DNA from: Perkinsus olseni | Lineage: Eukaryota > Perkinsozoa > Perkinsida | DNA: 64,000 bases | Direction: 5' to 3' | Assembly (NCBI GenBank): GCA_013115125.1 | Contig: JABANN010000019.1 | Location: forward strand, 1 to 64,000 | In this document: one piece after another, positions 13,537-25,676 of the stretch | Layout of the letters: each line of letters begins with the position of its first letter | Numbering within the stretch: the first letter of the stretch is position 1 | The notes under the pieces: generated by a model | What the model was told of the DNA's origin: nothing | The model's database searches: none | The model's input: only the letters and a program-made list of their open reading frames with translations | Made by a program: the position numbers and the translations under genes

Positions 13537-15997
13537 ATGACAATGATACGGACCAAACTTGGTAACCCTCAAAAGAATTTAGTGGACCGCATCAAGGCCT
13601 TTCAGAAGAGTGACAAGGCCAACAGGTAGTCCGGTGTTGTTGGTACCCATTCTCCTTCTTCACAGCCGCTCTTATTCGTTCCAGGATAGTTGCGGCGGGC
13701 GGCCCAACTTCAGCCTAGTTCAGCTTCGATTCGACCTCGATTCTTGTTCTTACTTTCAGGCATTGTGCGGATTGCGGCGAATTAGGCCCGACCTACATCT
13801 GCACGGATTTTGGAACCTTCGTGTGCACGGAGTGTGCTGGAATTCAGTAATATGATGTCTATAACTGTTGCGAGTATTTTTCACCATGGGCGTTGTCTCA
13901 GCCGTGAGTTGAACCATAAAGTGAAGGGCATCTCAGTGTCCAAGTGGACCGAGCAAGAGGTCGAGAATCTCGAGGCCCATGGAAATACAGTAACGTGGCC
14001 GAGCCTCTGTTACTCTTGAGACGCGATCTGTTTTTTCAGAAAGACCGGGAAATGTACATGGCCAACTACCGTCCCGGCATCGACTTGGCCGAACCTAACA
14101 ACCAGGACCGACAGCGCTTAAGGGACTTCATGAAGTTGAAGTATGTCGACAAGAGGTACGAGGTCGTTGTTGCGCGTGGTGCCTGAGAAGTGGCCATGTC
14201 CTTCAGGTGGGCTGGGACTCCTCCAGATAGATCGGTGCGCACCCCTGCGGTTGCTCCTGACTCCCGAGCCAAGCAGCGCCCGATGAGTCCCGCCAATAAC
14301 TCACAGCCTGGTAGGTCTCGTCGGTACGATTCGCCTCTTCCTTTATGCGTGTCCCAGATTTAATCGACGCGGCAATCATACCAGAGCACGAGCAGAGCTC
14401 GGTGAGGCCAAAACACCATAAACACAAGAAGGCGGCAGGTAGTCCAGGGGTAGTTTCAGGACGGCGTCTAGAGGACTTCTCCCTTGAAGCGTGAGAGCGG
14501 CATCACCGAAGTGGCCTGCTGGGACACCCCATTCCCTCCGGTTTCAATCTTATGGTCTATCTCTCTACCCATGTATCTTTTACAGCTACTTCGTCTGCTC
14601 CTGTCACATCTCCCCTTTCAGCGGCTGAGGTCGGATCTGCGGTTGCCAGCGGTGATCTGCTAGATGACGACTGGGGATTCCAGTGCGCAGGAGGCCCCTC
14701 CACGCAGAACAGTATACCGCCCGTACAGCAGAATGGAAATTCGGGAGGGCTGCTGGTAGTGAGTGGGAGCAAAACTTCGCTCGCACATGAGAGATTGGAA
14801 TAGGTATTATTTTTTGAGTTCTTTTGCGCAGTCCTTTTCTCCTACCCCGGCTGGGCAGGGAAGTGCTACTCAAGCTGGATACTCAACTTCGGCTCCTCTT
14901 CCCAACGTAAGTGTTAGTTTCGCCCACTTCGATGGAGGCTGCCGTGTCTCCTCAGGCGCAAGCATCGGGCGCTGCGGTAGCTACGCAGCAGCCGAGTCTT
15001 GTCACGCCTCTAAACTACGTAGGAGGCCACCTCATTGAGGTTTTAGTATCCTCGACAGCTTCAGGCGCAGCCTCAACCTGCTCCGATGAACCCCGGTGCT
15101 CCCGGCGCCTCGGTGCCCTCTCTGAAGCCTGAAGCGGCTCATAACGTAACTGCCGATTTGAGCCGATTCTCCCGTAGTATGGTAGTGATTATCAGATACC
15201 AGCTTCAATGACTAATACCGATCTAGAGTCTACCATCCGCGTGCAATGCACCTCGTTGCTCAACTCTCTCCGACAGCTGCATACGGTTGATCCCGCGAAG
15301 TCGGAGACCGCGAAACGTTTTATCGAAGACTCTCTTCGTGGACTGGGCATCGAATGGATGTCTGGAGTAAGCCTGCTTCACTCAGTTAGTGATACACTTA
15401 TCTCAATGAACTGCTCACTCTCAGTCCTACAGCAGCAGTCCTATAGTGTCAGCCACAACCGTGCCCGCGGCCAGCAATGTGGCCCCTACACGCGGGGCAG
15501 GCGCATATGCCATGCCAGCGAGCAGCCCAGCCGTTCCGGTTACGGGTAAGTCGTTTGCGCTCACCGCCTTCTCGAGTCGTGGTCGGGCAGGACATATAAG
15601 GTCGGACTCCAATCCGTTTGGTGCTATGCAATCTAGTTCACCGAGAGCGCCGCCCCAGGTAATATCTCGCGTCCTAGGCGCAGGCTCATGTGCTAGGCTT
15701 TAGGTGTCGATGCCCAGAACCAATTCGCTTGACCGCAAGGACAATAACCCCTTCGGAGAAATCGCATCCTTGCCTCAGAGTTCCTTGCAAGGGAACTTGG
15801 CGGCCTCTGGCATCGGGCCTGGTGGCGTTGCTGCCAGCACTGGTGTCCATCCTCCAGCACAACTGCCTGTCTCTCCTGGCGGTATGAACAATCTCCTTGG
15901 AGGTTTCAGTCCTTCTAGAGCTGGTCAACCGGCGCTGTCCAGTGGTCCTGTTGTTGGTAGACAGCAGGCCTCGCAGAATCCGTTCGTTTTCCACTGA
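13537..15997 (+). CDS. ArfGAP-domain protein with NPF motifs (AGFG/SMAP-like)
   Basis: GTPase-activating protein for Arf GTPases, expected at coated vesicle buds. Exon 1 starts MTMIRTKLGNPQKNL and exon 2 supplies the zinc finger HCADCGELGPTYICTD...VCTEC with CX2CX16CX2C spacing. Exon 3 gives HRELNHKVKGISVSKW, which retains the catalytic arginine of the GIHR motif. Exon 4 ends LRDFMKLKYVDKR. The remaining exons encode a long Pro/Ser/Ala/Gln-rich region. It includes LLDDDWGF (about 14660), a helical patch around SLLNSLRQLHTVDPAKSE (about 15255), and three NPF tripeptides (about 15617, 15751 and 15980). The protein ends NPFVFH. NPF motifs bind EH domains of endocytic adaptors, so a role in endocytosis or recycling is likely. 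Many short in-frame-ambiguous introns in the tail make its exact sequence uncertain. Confidence 0.82.
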
Positions 15998-16228
15998 GTG
16001 ATCCGAGTGTGAAACTTTTTATATAATACTTGCCATACGACAATCGATGCATCTCTCTCATATCATATGTAGTATCCGCAATGACGAAAAACATTTCCGT
16101 GTGACACAGTATTCTGTTCTTGCCGGGGCCAGGGACGTTGGGTTCGTGTTTAGCTTAGCTATGTTCAGAGGTGTACTGTTAGTTCGTTGGTCATGCTTTC
16201 ATTCAGTTGTATATTTTCTGCCTCCAAT

Positions 16229-17529
16229 ATGCCACAGAACGAGCATATTGAAGAGCACCGCAAGCGGTTCGGCCGCAGATTAGATTACGAGGAGCGGAAG
16301 CGAAAGAAGGGTAGGGCCACGGGCAGTCTCAGTTCAGAAAATCTTCGGCGAATCACTTCTTTCCGTGTGTTTATGCTCTCAATTATTTCAAGCTCCGATA
16401 TCCTGATCAGATGCCCGTGCCGTCCACAAACAGTCTAAGACTGCGCAGAAGCTCAGAGGCATCAAGGCCAAAATCTTCCACAAGAAGAGGTAGTTTGAAT
16501 CAGTGTGCCGTCGGTTTTTGACTGAGGAACGGAGGAGAAACTGCGCGGTGATGTTGACCCAGGGATGACCGCAATCACTCCCTAGGTATGCTGAGAAGGC
16601 CACTATGCGTAAGACCATCAAGAAGCATCAGGAGAAGGAAGGAAAAGAGAAGGCTCCCGAGGACAGCGTTCCCCAGGGAGCTGTTCCTGGCTACTTGTTG
16701 GATAGGGAAGGTAGGAAGTATGAGAGTACTTGTGGTCACTGGGTCACCCGTGGCTCCTCAGGTGTTAACAGGACCAAGGTTCTGTCCAATATGGTCAAGC
16801 AGAAGAGGGCGGAGAAGGCTGGAAAGTGGCAGGTTCCCGTGCCCAAGGTTAAGGCCATGACGGAGGATGAGATGTAGTGGCTGGGCTGAGATCTACGGCT
16901 CGATTTTACCCATCATGGATTCGGTCTCCTGCAGGTTCAAGATTCTCCGATCCGGCAAGAGGAAGAAGAAGGCATGGAAGCGAGTTGTAAGTTTTTAGGA
17001 TTTGGCGCCAGTTTGCGGCCTACAATTCGCGCCGCGTACTCTCGTCCGTGGCTTGTGTAGGTTAACAAAATATGCTTCGTTGGCGAGGATTTCACCCGTA
17101 AGCCCCCGAAGTACGAGCGCTTCATCCGGCCATCCAGTCTACGATTCAAGAAGGCTCACGTTACCCACCCAGAGTTGAAAACAACTTTCTGCTTGGTAAG
17201 GATATTCCCCGTCGCTTATGAACTTCTCTCGGTCCCCACCGGCAGTGATTCAAGCAACATTCCCCTCATGTCAGGATATCGTGTCCGTCAAGAAGAATCC
17301 TCAGTCCGAGCTGTACTCGTCCCTCGGCGTCGTCACCAAGGGTACCATCATTGAAGTCAATGTCAGTGACCTTGGGCTTGTAACACAGACTGGCAAGGTT
17401 GTCTGGGCCAAGTAGGGCAACCTATAATCAAACGAGGTTTCTCCTTCACTGCGTTCGCGGTTTAGGTACGCGCAAGTGACGAACAATCCGGAGTTGGACG
17501 GCTGCATCAATGCAGTGCTCCTGGTGTAA
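16229..17529 (+). CDS. NSA2: 60S ribosome biogenesis factor NSA2
   Basis: NSA2 (TINP1) is a nucleolar factor for 27S rRNA processing in pre-60S particles and is related to ribosomal protein S8e. The start [20 protein letters not shown] is diagnostic. Later exons read [53 protein letters not shown], then [57 protein letters not shown] and [13 protein letters not shown]. The last exon is [20 protein letters not shown]. Seven introns can be placed exactly because the protein is so conserved. One is 51 nt with no stop (16711-16761), so retention would insert 17 residues. Length agrees with the family (about 260 aa). Confidence 0.96.
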
Positions 17530-18307
17530 ACTACCCCATCGCTCTGTCAAGAGGCTTTACGTTATAATCCTACGTTACTGAACCGCTGGTTCCGAATAAT
17601 AGAGATCTTGTGTTGCTCAAGTGTGAAGGTATCAACCCGGTTGAACCAGTATAGCCAGGGCTTGTTGTATTGGTTGTGGAGGAATCCCTCTTGTCTCAAA
17701 CGCGTAGGAGCAGATATATGAGCTGACTACCGGGGCATGAGAGGAGTACCTCGTGCGTCGCAATCTGTCGCGATACCTTTTTCTCCTGCCTTCGTTTCTT
17801 TTTGTCATCTGTTCAGCTGTGGACTCACACGATGTGCATGGCCACAGTGCCCACGAGAGGCGTGCTTGTTTGGCGGTCACAAATAAACGTCTCAACTTCA
17901 TGCAGGCACCGAGTGCAGCTTGATCGATTTGGCTAACGAAGCCTATCAATCGAAGTGCGGCACACAAAAGCAATGACATGTCGATTGTCACCGAGATTCG
18001 ATCTCAGTGGATCCTACTGAGGGCCATGAACTCCTACACTGTACGCTGCTCAGCGGTTTCGATTATGCTCATTATCAATGACTTGGGCTTTGGACGCTGA
18101 CAGTTTAGGGTTCCTCTCCTCGCTTCTTAGGGTTACTTCTCAAGCATCTAGTTTATCCAGTAGGGTCCGCTGTCTTGTTGCTGGGAAATAGTATCGGGAG
18201 GGAGAATGGAATTCGCCCCATAACACAACGATCACACAACAGGCAACCGTGAACGAGGAAAGTTTCATTCGGTCATGTGAGACACGCAGCCAAACTCTCA
18301 CGTAGCT
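17530..18307. other. Convergent intergenic region
   Basis: Lies between the NSA2 stop (plus) and the IFT54 stop (minus). I found no supported exon. A 119-codon minus frame at 17632-17991 has no recognisable features and no splice partner. It probably contains the two 3' UTRs. Confidence 0.4.
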
Positions 18308-21300
18308 CATCGTCCTGCTGCAACGGCCAGTAGTACAGACTCGATTTGCTGTCAAACGAGGAACAATGTTACATTGAAACAGAGAGGGAGGAACTCGCAA
18401 CCGAAGGTCTTCCACTCATTTACTTTCTCCAATTCCGTCACCCGCACTCCAGATCGTGCGATGAGATCGGTCTCCTCGTTGATTCGGTCTTGAACTTCCC
18501 GGATCTCTCTGAGAAGGCGCAGTCAGTGAAGCTCTCCCTAGAGTTATGTAGTGGAGGGGAAGCGAACCACGACGCGAGAGCCAGAAGATGCTACCTCAGA
18601 ATGGGATTCAGGACATTTTGTGTTCGTTTCTGTTCCTCCTGAAGTAATGCTCGCGCTTCCTTGTACTCTTCCCTCGCAGCCTCGAGGTCTCTGTCCATCA
18701 GAGCTATGTCTTGATGGATCAACTCCATCGATTTTCCGAGAGGAGTGCACCTGGATCCCCAGAACTGAAAGAGGCTCCACATTATAGGAAGTACGCGCCA
18801 CAGATCTTCTGTATGAGGTCCTGCAGCATGGGCGTCTTGTCGACACCGCTGCTCTGGGGACGCTCGTCCCATTGTGTATTCGTCACACCCCTTACAGCAG
18901 TGGGTGCTGAAGAAAAGTTGGACGGCTAACAACAGGGGCTGTCTTTGAAGAACTAAGCGCGATTCATGATTTCAATCGCCACTCATACCCACCTTCCGCT
19001 TGAACCTCACTGCGCTTTCTGCGCAGCTTTCCCATACGTATGTCATTTTTAGCTCCAGCGTCGTTCGAATCTGATAACCGTAACAGGATACTCCCCGCCT
19101 TTCAGTGGAGTGCGAATTTCTGCGAACTCTGGGCTACCGATGTTGTTGGTGGGCGCTCCTTTCCCTGCTTGGACCTCTAGAATATCTCGAACTAACTTCC
19201 CATGATCCTCCGGACGCGCTTCCGTAGTTTTTGCGATATGGCCCGCAGACGTCGGGCGGAGGCTCGCATCAAGATGCACCTGAGTAGTCCACCGGGTACA
19301 CGTTCGGCTGTAGGAGTAGACCGGCGCACCTCCTCGTCCTCATCTGCGTCGACCTCACCGTCCTCAATCACGTTTGGTGGAGGGAGCATTACGTCCGCCA
19401 TTTCTGCGACGGCCTGACGAGTCGAGCTGCGACGTAGATGCTGCTACAGGGTCACGACTAATTCGGTGGCAGCATCGGTCGCTCAAAGTGAGGAAGTTCA
19501 CGGAAGATATGGGTAGTGGTGCACACTCTCGTTCCCATACGAAATCCCCACGCCTACCTCCCTCTCAGGCGCAGACGACTTTATTTGCGGTGGGCGGCGC
19601 GATGCGGTTCTGGGGCGTTCATGTACCGCTGTCATCATAGCTTCTAAGCGGAGGGCCTAGTAATGACCGGAAAAGTTGTGAATGAGCACTGGCTCTAGGA
19701 GCAACCCAATGGAGCTTTCTGGGCTCCACAATGAGAACCCTACCTCCTCGTTCTCAGACTCGGCGAGCTTGATGTCTTGTTGCTCAGCTGAGTTTTGGAG
19801 CGGATCCTGGTCATAAGAATTCGATAGGCAGTAACTCGGCACATATCAAGGACAAAAGCGCTCCACGATGGGTTCGAACCACCGACCTTGTGGTTAACAG
19901 CCACACGCTCTGCCTACTGAGCTAGCGGAGCTCTTATTGTATTAGTACATGGACAATGAAGTTCTCATTATTGCTCGCACATTACCCTGCACTGCGTCTT
20001 GAGTTTTCTTTCTGCCTCTCTTTCCTCCGCCTCCAACTTGGCCTGTTCGACTCGTGCCCGTTCTAATCGTTCTCTCTCCTCAGCTTCTCGTTGTTCAGCT
20101 TCCTGAGATATTTAGAGGTTCGCGCAGTGAAACGACAGCTCACTGAGCAACGGCACTCTCTACCTCAGCCTTCCGTCTAGCTTCTTCCTGCGCTTCTCGA
20201 GTTCTTTCCACTTCTTCCTCGGCGCGACGTCTCTCGGCTTCCTCTTCCTCTTCTCGCTGTCGACGTTCTCTCTCAATCGCAGCTTGACGCTGTTGAGCTT
20301 CATCATCACCTGTTCCGCAGTACGAGACACGAGATGGCGTGCGCGCATCGCTCTTCTTAATTCCGCGGAGCATAAGTACTAATTACGCTGTCGACGCGAT
20401 TCGGTTTCTTTCTTCAGGTCAGTCCCGTCTTCTGGTGCAACCGAGTCACTTTTCGGTTGCTGAAAGACAGACGGAAGATAGTATCGGCAAGTGTCCCGTT
20501 GGGGCCATTGAAACGCTCGTTTCGTTCTCGAGCGGCATGCCTCGCGGAAAACTTCGAGCGACAGATCTGCCCGAACATCGAGCAGAGCCGTAAAAATGTG
20601 CCATGCCCTCTCTGGGAGCTATAGCTCCTCGAAACTTCACAGGACGGAAATTCAGCTCTCACAAGGCCAGGACAGTTTGACAGAATCATTCATTCATACT
20701 CACAAACTTACACCCGCGTCAAATTCCCACGGTGCAAACGAAAAGACAAGACTCTGCGGGAAAACCTCACTTGGGTATTCATCGGCTGCTTCACGCTTGA
20801 GCGAGCGCCAGGCTTGGAAGACAGTACGAGCACTCCCCCAGATTTCACCCTAAACCAGACATCTTACCCGAGTTACAACTTCACGCGGATAAGCCGTAAA
20901 TTTGTCGACTCACCTTTCAACGGCATCGTCACTCCTGGCTGTCGCCTTGGTGGCGGCCTCGTGAACTCTAACTAGGAAGCCGTTCGTCCTCTCTGGCTCA
21001 GAACCGGTCACTGAAGGGAGCTATACATCGAAACTCGCATGAGTTCTGAGCCGGAGAGCCTCGAAGTTCGCGGTCAAGCGAGAGCTACGCAAGTACAGAA
21101 CCGGGCAGAGTGTGATTGGAGCCCCACCTATCTTTGATGGATTGACGTCGATACCCTCAGCATTGAGCTCGAGCGCATAGGCCACGCACGAAATCCACTT
21201 TGTCAGGAAATCCACTTTCTGTTGTTTGGTCTGACAGCGCAACCAAAACCAGTGTCTCGTTGGCGTGAACGGTGGCTACCGTTATCTTCTTGTGATCAAG

Positions 21301-21632
21301 CTCGTCTTGGCTGAGCAAGCCTCGCCCGAAGCCGGAAACATTTTGTACTTCAATAAAGATGTCGTGGAGGAAGCGGAATGGAGGTTTTGCCAAGTACCTT
21401 CACGTGACCACCATATATGTGCTCAAGCATTCTCTCAGAAGAGCATTGTGGTGAATGTGGCGCCATACTACATCACCGTTTCAAGATAACAATTTTGCAA
21501 CTTGATGCAAGCCGTGATGTTCTCACGGCGCGGGCGCCCTCACTTATCCGCCATCCGCGGTTTCTTTATCAAGCTTCCGAGGGACTGTTGTGTAGCCAGT
21601 ATCCATTGTGGTGGAGCCTCCGGCGCAGACAT
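18308..21632 (-). CDS. IFT54: Intraflagellar transport protein IFT54 (TRAF3IP1/MIP-T3)
   Basis: IFT-B component that binds tubulin and IFT20, needed to build cilia or flagella. The start at 21632 (MSAPEAPPQWILATQQSLGS) opens the CH-like N-terminal domain, which continues over introns. The next segments are YLAKPPFRFLHDIFIEVQNV, FGRGLLSQDELDHKKIT and KVDFLTKWISCVAYALELNA, then INPSK-type text (VNPSKIGG) and SEPERTNGFLVRVHEAATK. A Glu/Arg-rich central region follows (20340-20000). Then come an acidic patch (VIEDGEVDADEDEE, about 19375) and DHGKLVRDILEVQAG (about 19190). The C-terminal coiled coil is PLGKSMELIHQDIALMDRDL, REIREVQDRINEETD and VRVTELEK. The last exon, QIESVLLAVAAGR, ends at 18308. 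Domain order matches animal IFT54 throughout. A same-strand tRNA-Asn gene lies in one intron. Exons between 20600 and 20900 are less certain. Confidence 0.9.
19859..19931 (-). tRNA. tRNA-Asn (anticodon GTT)
   Basis: The minus strand folds into a standard 73-nt tRNA. The acceptor stem GCTCCGC pairs with GTGGAGC, and discriminator G follows. The D arm is GCTC/GAGC, the anticodon arm TGTGG/CCACA with loop CTGTTAA, and the T arm GGTGG/CCATC around TTCGAAC. The anticodon GTT is at 19898-19896. CCA is not encoded and no tRNA intron is present. The gene lies inside an IFT54 intron (about 19807-19985) in the same orientation. Confidence 0.96.
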
Positions 21633-21851
21633 TACACGATGGACCGGCAAGGATGGCTGGAATGCCCCGTGCGCACTGTAGCCGTCACGCCCGCCGTTTC
21701 GCTTGAGGCACCCGATCAAGCAGGTTCCGCCTATTGAGAACACGAATGTTCATACGTCGCTTCGCATTGAGTTCAAACTGAACTAAATCCCAACTTCGTA
21801 TTCGGAAACATAATCCTGAAACTTTCTCATGGGGCATTTAAATATATCAGG

Positions 21852-24800
21852 TTATTTTTGAATTGTGCTGGAAGGATCTGCGACTCCTATTTCTCTCAAC
21901 AGCGAAGTCGCATAGCTCCCGCGCGGTAGATAGAACTGAGGTCGACGGCCAACACAAAATGACACGCAGCGCCGCTCGGCAGGTGCTCTTACCTCAAGGA
22001 TGAGATTTGGCCTCTCCATGGGACTTTTCCCGATTTCTTGCCTAGCGGACATTGCCAGAGGCTTCACAACCAGCGGCCTTGCTATCGACACATTTCTTAT
22101 GCGGCATGCGAGAAGTTCAGTCAAGTCATGTTTGAGTTCCTCACGCGCTCGAGCCGGAGCTTCGCCTCGCTTGATCGAGTCCTCGACTAGGTCACCATAC
22201 CTGACACAGGAGGCAGTGGTACCACATGCACCCGGTGGGAGGGATCTATCTAGCGGCCTCAAAGGAATATCAAAGAAGAAGCTCATTGTGAAACTCACGC
22301 TCCCATTACGGCTCTAATGTTGGATATACAAGCGAGCGGCAGCTCACAAAACTCCCCTTCCCCCATTGCTTACAACTGCTGAACATCAACCCCAGCGTCC
22401 TTCGCAGGGCAGATTCCTTCACGCTGCAGACCTAGCTGAGGCAAGCGTATATCATTGATAGTGTACCTGACAAAGCCGCTTGCGGATTCCGAGTGCCTCA
22501 GCGAAATGTTCACTCACTGGTAGGCTTCCTCATCCGACTCGACAAGTTTCAGTTTTTCGAAGTTATCTCCGGCTCCCACTGCGACTAGGTCCCCGGCTCG
22601 AGCGCAAAGGCCGCCATCTCGTATGCGCCTGCAACGGTCGACCGATGGGAAGCCTTGCATCGACCCCTTGGTTAAATCGGATATCACATTGCCTGGTGCT
22701 GCTGACTTTGCTATGAAGACTCTTGATTCGAGAGAATGGAAAGCGATGCGTCCAAATCCTGGCAATATTATATACTTATATCATTATATGACCGGGATTA
22801 ATATGCCGTTATTGGTATATTAGCTCGCCCAATTATCGAGGATGGATCATCGAAGTCAGTACACGACGGCAAATCCCTGGAGAGACTCTTAACTCCCCTA
22901 ATCACCTGCTTGCTAGACGGTTCCATAAGCAGGCCGAGTAAGCCGTTGGGAACAAGTGAAGCATGACCTTGGGGAGATTGAGATGTTTGACAGCCTCGCG
23001 GTACTTCGGCTCATCCGCATCGTCCCCAACATACTCCAGCAACTCCTTCCACCTAACGTGTAAGAGCAACTTGAAAAGCCCCCACGCGTCGCTGCACTCA
23101 CAACTTTAGCTTCTCTTGCATCGGCCTGGGTAGCGTCTTCAACCGCTGCAAGGCCTTGGTAGCGCGCCCATCCCGCATCCATTCCTCGTACATCTGTCAA
23201 TCAAACCACCCTGCATCATGAGTCGTTTATTCCTCTCACATCGCGAGCAAAAGCTGTGTTTGAATCAGAGGGTCGTGCCCACAGTTGCAGTGCCAGTTTA
23301 ATGTCGCCTGCTAGCAACGCCCCACCGATAAGAACCTGGGGGAGGCTCAACTCACTTCGAAGCCAGCGAGCTCACCTACTGGCATGGAGGCTCCGTCGAC
23401 CTCAAATCCGAATCGTTGCATCCCAAAATAGTTGATGAATCCGACAGTTTGCAAAGACTTCAGCTTCTTCGGCGCGCCCTCACAAACACCTCTGATCCGG
23501 AGGCCGAACCAATTCCTAATAAGAGAACCGGTTACAATCCCTGCTAGGCTGAGACCCTGGCTCGGAATTCCTCTCACCCCATCAGCATCCCAGACCTTAG
23601 CTTGCGACCAGTGTTGTCAACCTGGAAGTTGTCGACGCGGACAGATCCTGTTCCTGCCAAGTCTTCATTGAGCTGCTCCACAGCAGCTCTTATCTGCGCC
23701 TCGCTATGCGTCGCTGGCGCGCTGATGAATCTGATTCGAAGCTCCACGCGCCACAAAAGTACAAATCAACCATTAACGCTCACTGATGTGTTATGCCGCG
23801 TTTATCTTTCAATCCGGCATAATGCACTGAGTCCCTCGGCAGCCGCAATTGGCGTTCAAGCCCGTGCAAGAAAGTCTGCAATTCGACGTTCTGTTTTTCG
23901 AGCACAAACCTCCAACGAGGTGTCCTCGACAAGCTCAACTGAGCGTGCTCCCGCGTCCATCTCGCTTGCACCAAAAGGGATTTCTGAAACCAGTTCTGGC
24001 AAGTGCACCATCATCCCCGACTCACTGCTTCGCCGCCGCTCGACACTTCAAATTCCAAATCCCGCAGAGTGCTCTTCGCCCCTTCGACAAAGCGGTCGAG
24101 GATATCTTCATCAGAATAGTGACCTCTCGTGCGTAGTGTGAGAGTTAACGTCTCGGAAGAATATCTGAGCGGCCTGTGCCTTAACGTCGAGTGCGCTACG
24201 TTGGTTCACCCGGCCACGTAAAATCGGATCAGCTGTTGCACATCATCTCCGGTCATATACGATCGCAGATGGGCATTCAGCTCCGCGTTAATCACCAGTC
24301 CGACCTCGACATTTTCTCTTGTGAATTTGGTTGCGATGAGCACAGGCACCTGTGGAAAAAAAGAAACGGTACCGCGCTCGCAGGCCTGAGAACCGACCGT
24401 CCCTGACCACGGGGAAGGATTTGGTATCTACCTCTTACTAACGCGGTAGCGGGAGATTCGACTCACCTTACACGGAAGAGCCTTCTTCAGCATTGCTCCC
24501 TTTAGCTGGAACAGGTCACCGTGTTCGAGGCTCCCCTTCGGTAGCGAGCTTATAAGCGCGTATCCCCCTCTCACGGCCTGAAGTAACAAATGACTACTCC
24601 GTCGTTGAGGGCGGGCCCTGGTTTCAACTTCCCTCTTACGCGCTGACTCTTGACGAAGCGTTCGATCTTGTCGACTGCATCAGGGCCACACCTCCCGCGT
24701 ATGAAAACTTCGGTTTCACGCAGACTCATGTCATACCTGAACCAGATATTCTCTGCCCTGCCTTTGACGAACCCCGGAAATTCATCCGCGAGCATTGTTC

Positions 24801-25357
24801 CACTCGGAGTTAAGAAAAAAATAAGTAGGACCGCTGTTGTTCCTTCCTACCCCTGCCGGAAAGATGATGCTAGGTCTTGACCGGAATCCCAGGTCCCACT
24901 CAGTGAATCTGAGGCAGCTTCCTCATCGAAGTCGTGTAACCTGCACAGGCGATCCTGATAGGGCTCCGCTAGATGATGCGAATATTACTCATGCATATTC
25001 TGCTTTGTCATCGCCCTCTCGACTATGGCCCAACTTTTCAGGAGGGATTCCCCCGACATTCGGGCGACCTTGCCGTCTATACCAACCTCTCGCACTTGAA
25101 AGTCTCGAACCTAGGCGGAGCTATTCAAGAGGGGAGCCGGTTATCTCGTTTACGTGAGTCTTGAGGGCGCCGCCTATTCGCTCATTTCCGATAAACTCTG
25201 TTACTCCGACACTCTCTGGCGACGGAGATTTCGGGTTCGTTCTTGCTGCCTTCTGTTTGCCCGCTGTCGGAATATCTGTTGTCAATCTACGCATCTGCTC
25301 CGTCCGACTGGGAAAATTTCTCTGCAGTCCGCAACGAAGAACCGATGAACCCATCAT
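21852..25357 (-). CDS. TruD/PUS7-family pseudouridine synthase
   Basis: Converts uridine to pseudouridine in tRNA and other RNAs; PUS7 acts on U13 and U35 of tRNAs and on some mRNAs. The N-terminal exons read ESVGVTEFIGNERIGGALKT and VRDFQVREVGIDGKVARM, the usual TruD entry. The catalytic block is DSVHYAGLKDKRGITHQ (about 23800), with the catalytic Asp in GLKDKR. It is followed by VDNFQVDNTGRKLR (about 23600) and LKSLQTVGFINYFGMQRFG (about 23440), including the conserved NYFGMQRFG. The YxxxxWN-like LFPTAYSACLWN is near 22950. The C-terminal exon (22298-21852) has IARPLVVKPLAMS and FYLPRGSYATSLLREIG. The segment 24800-24190 is less conserved and its frame choice is weak. The Arg-rich N-terminus could be a mitochondrial targeting signal, which is not certain. 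Confidence 0.88.
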
Positions 25358-25676
25358 TGATCTTAGCAGCTACAACGGAGTAGGACCAACAGCCACTTTA
25401 ACCTCTCAGCTGAACTCAACGCGATTCTCCAACTACAACAAGAATTGGCGATAGAGCGCTGGCATGTTGTACAATGACTATTGCGACGTCACGAATAATA
25501 GTAATAACAAAACCCTAAAATTCTGGCTTATCCGCCAACATCATCAATCATGTGCTTACTGGGTATGATATTCGATCCTCACGGAATGTCATCGTCATTT
25601 AGCAGGCTCCTGACCTCCCAACCATCCTCAGTCACTTCTGACTGATATGAATCTGCAAGAAGACTCTCCCGGTGGT
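25358..25676. other. Intergenic spacer
   Basis: About 320 bp between the 5' end of the PUS7 gene and the 3' end of the FW-domain gene, both on the minus strand. No exon, RNA or repeat was identified. Confidence 0.4.
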
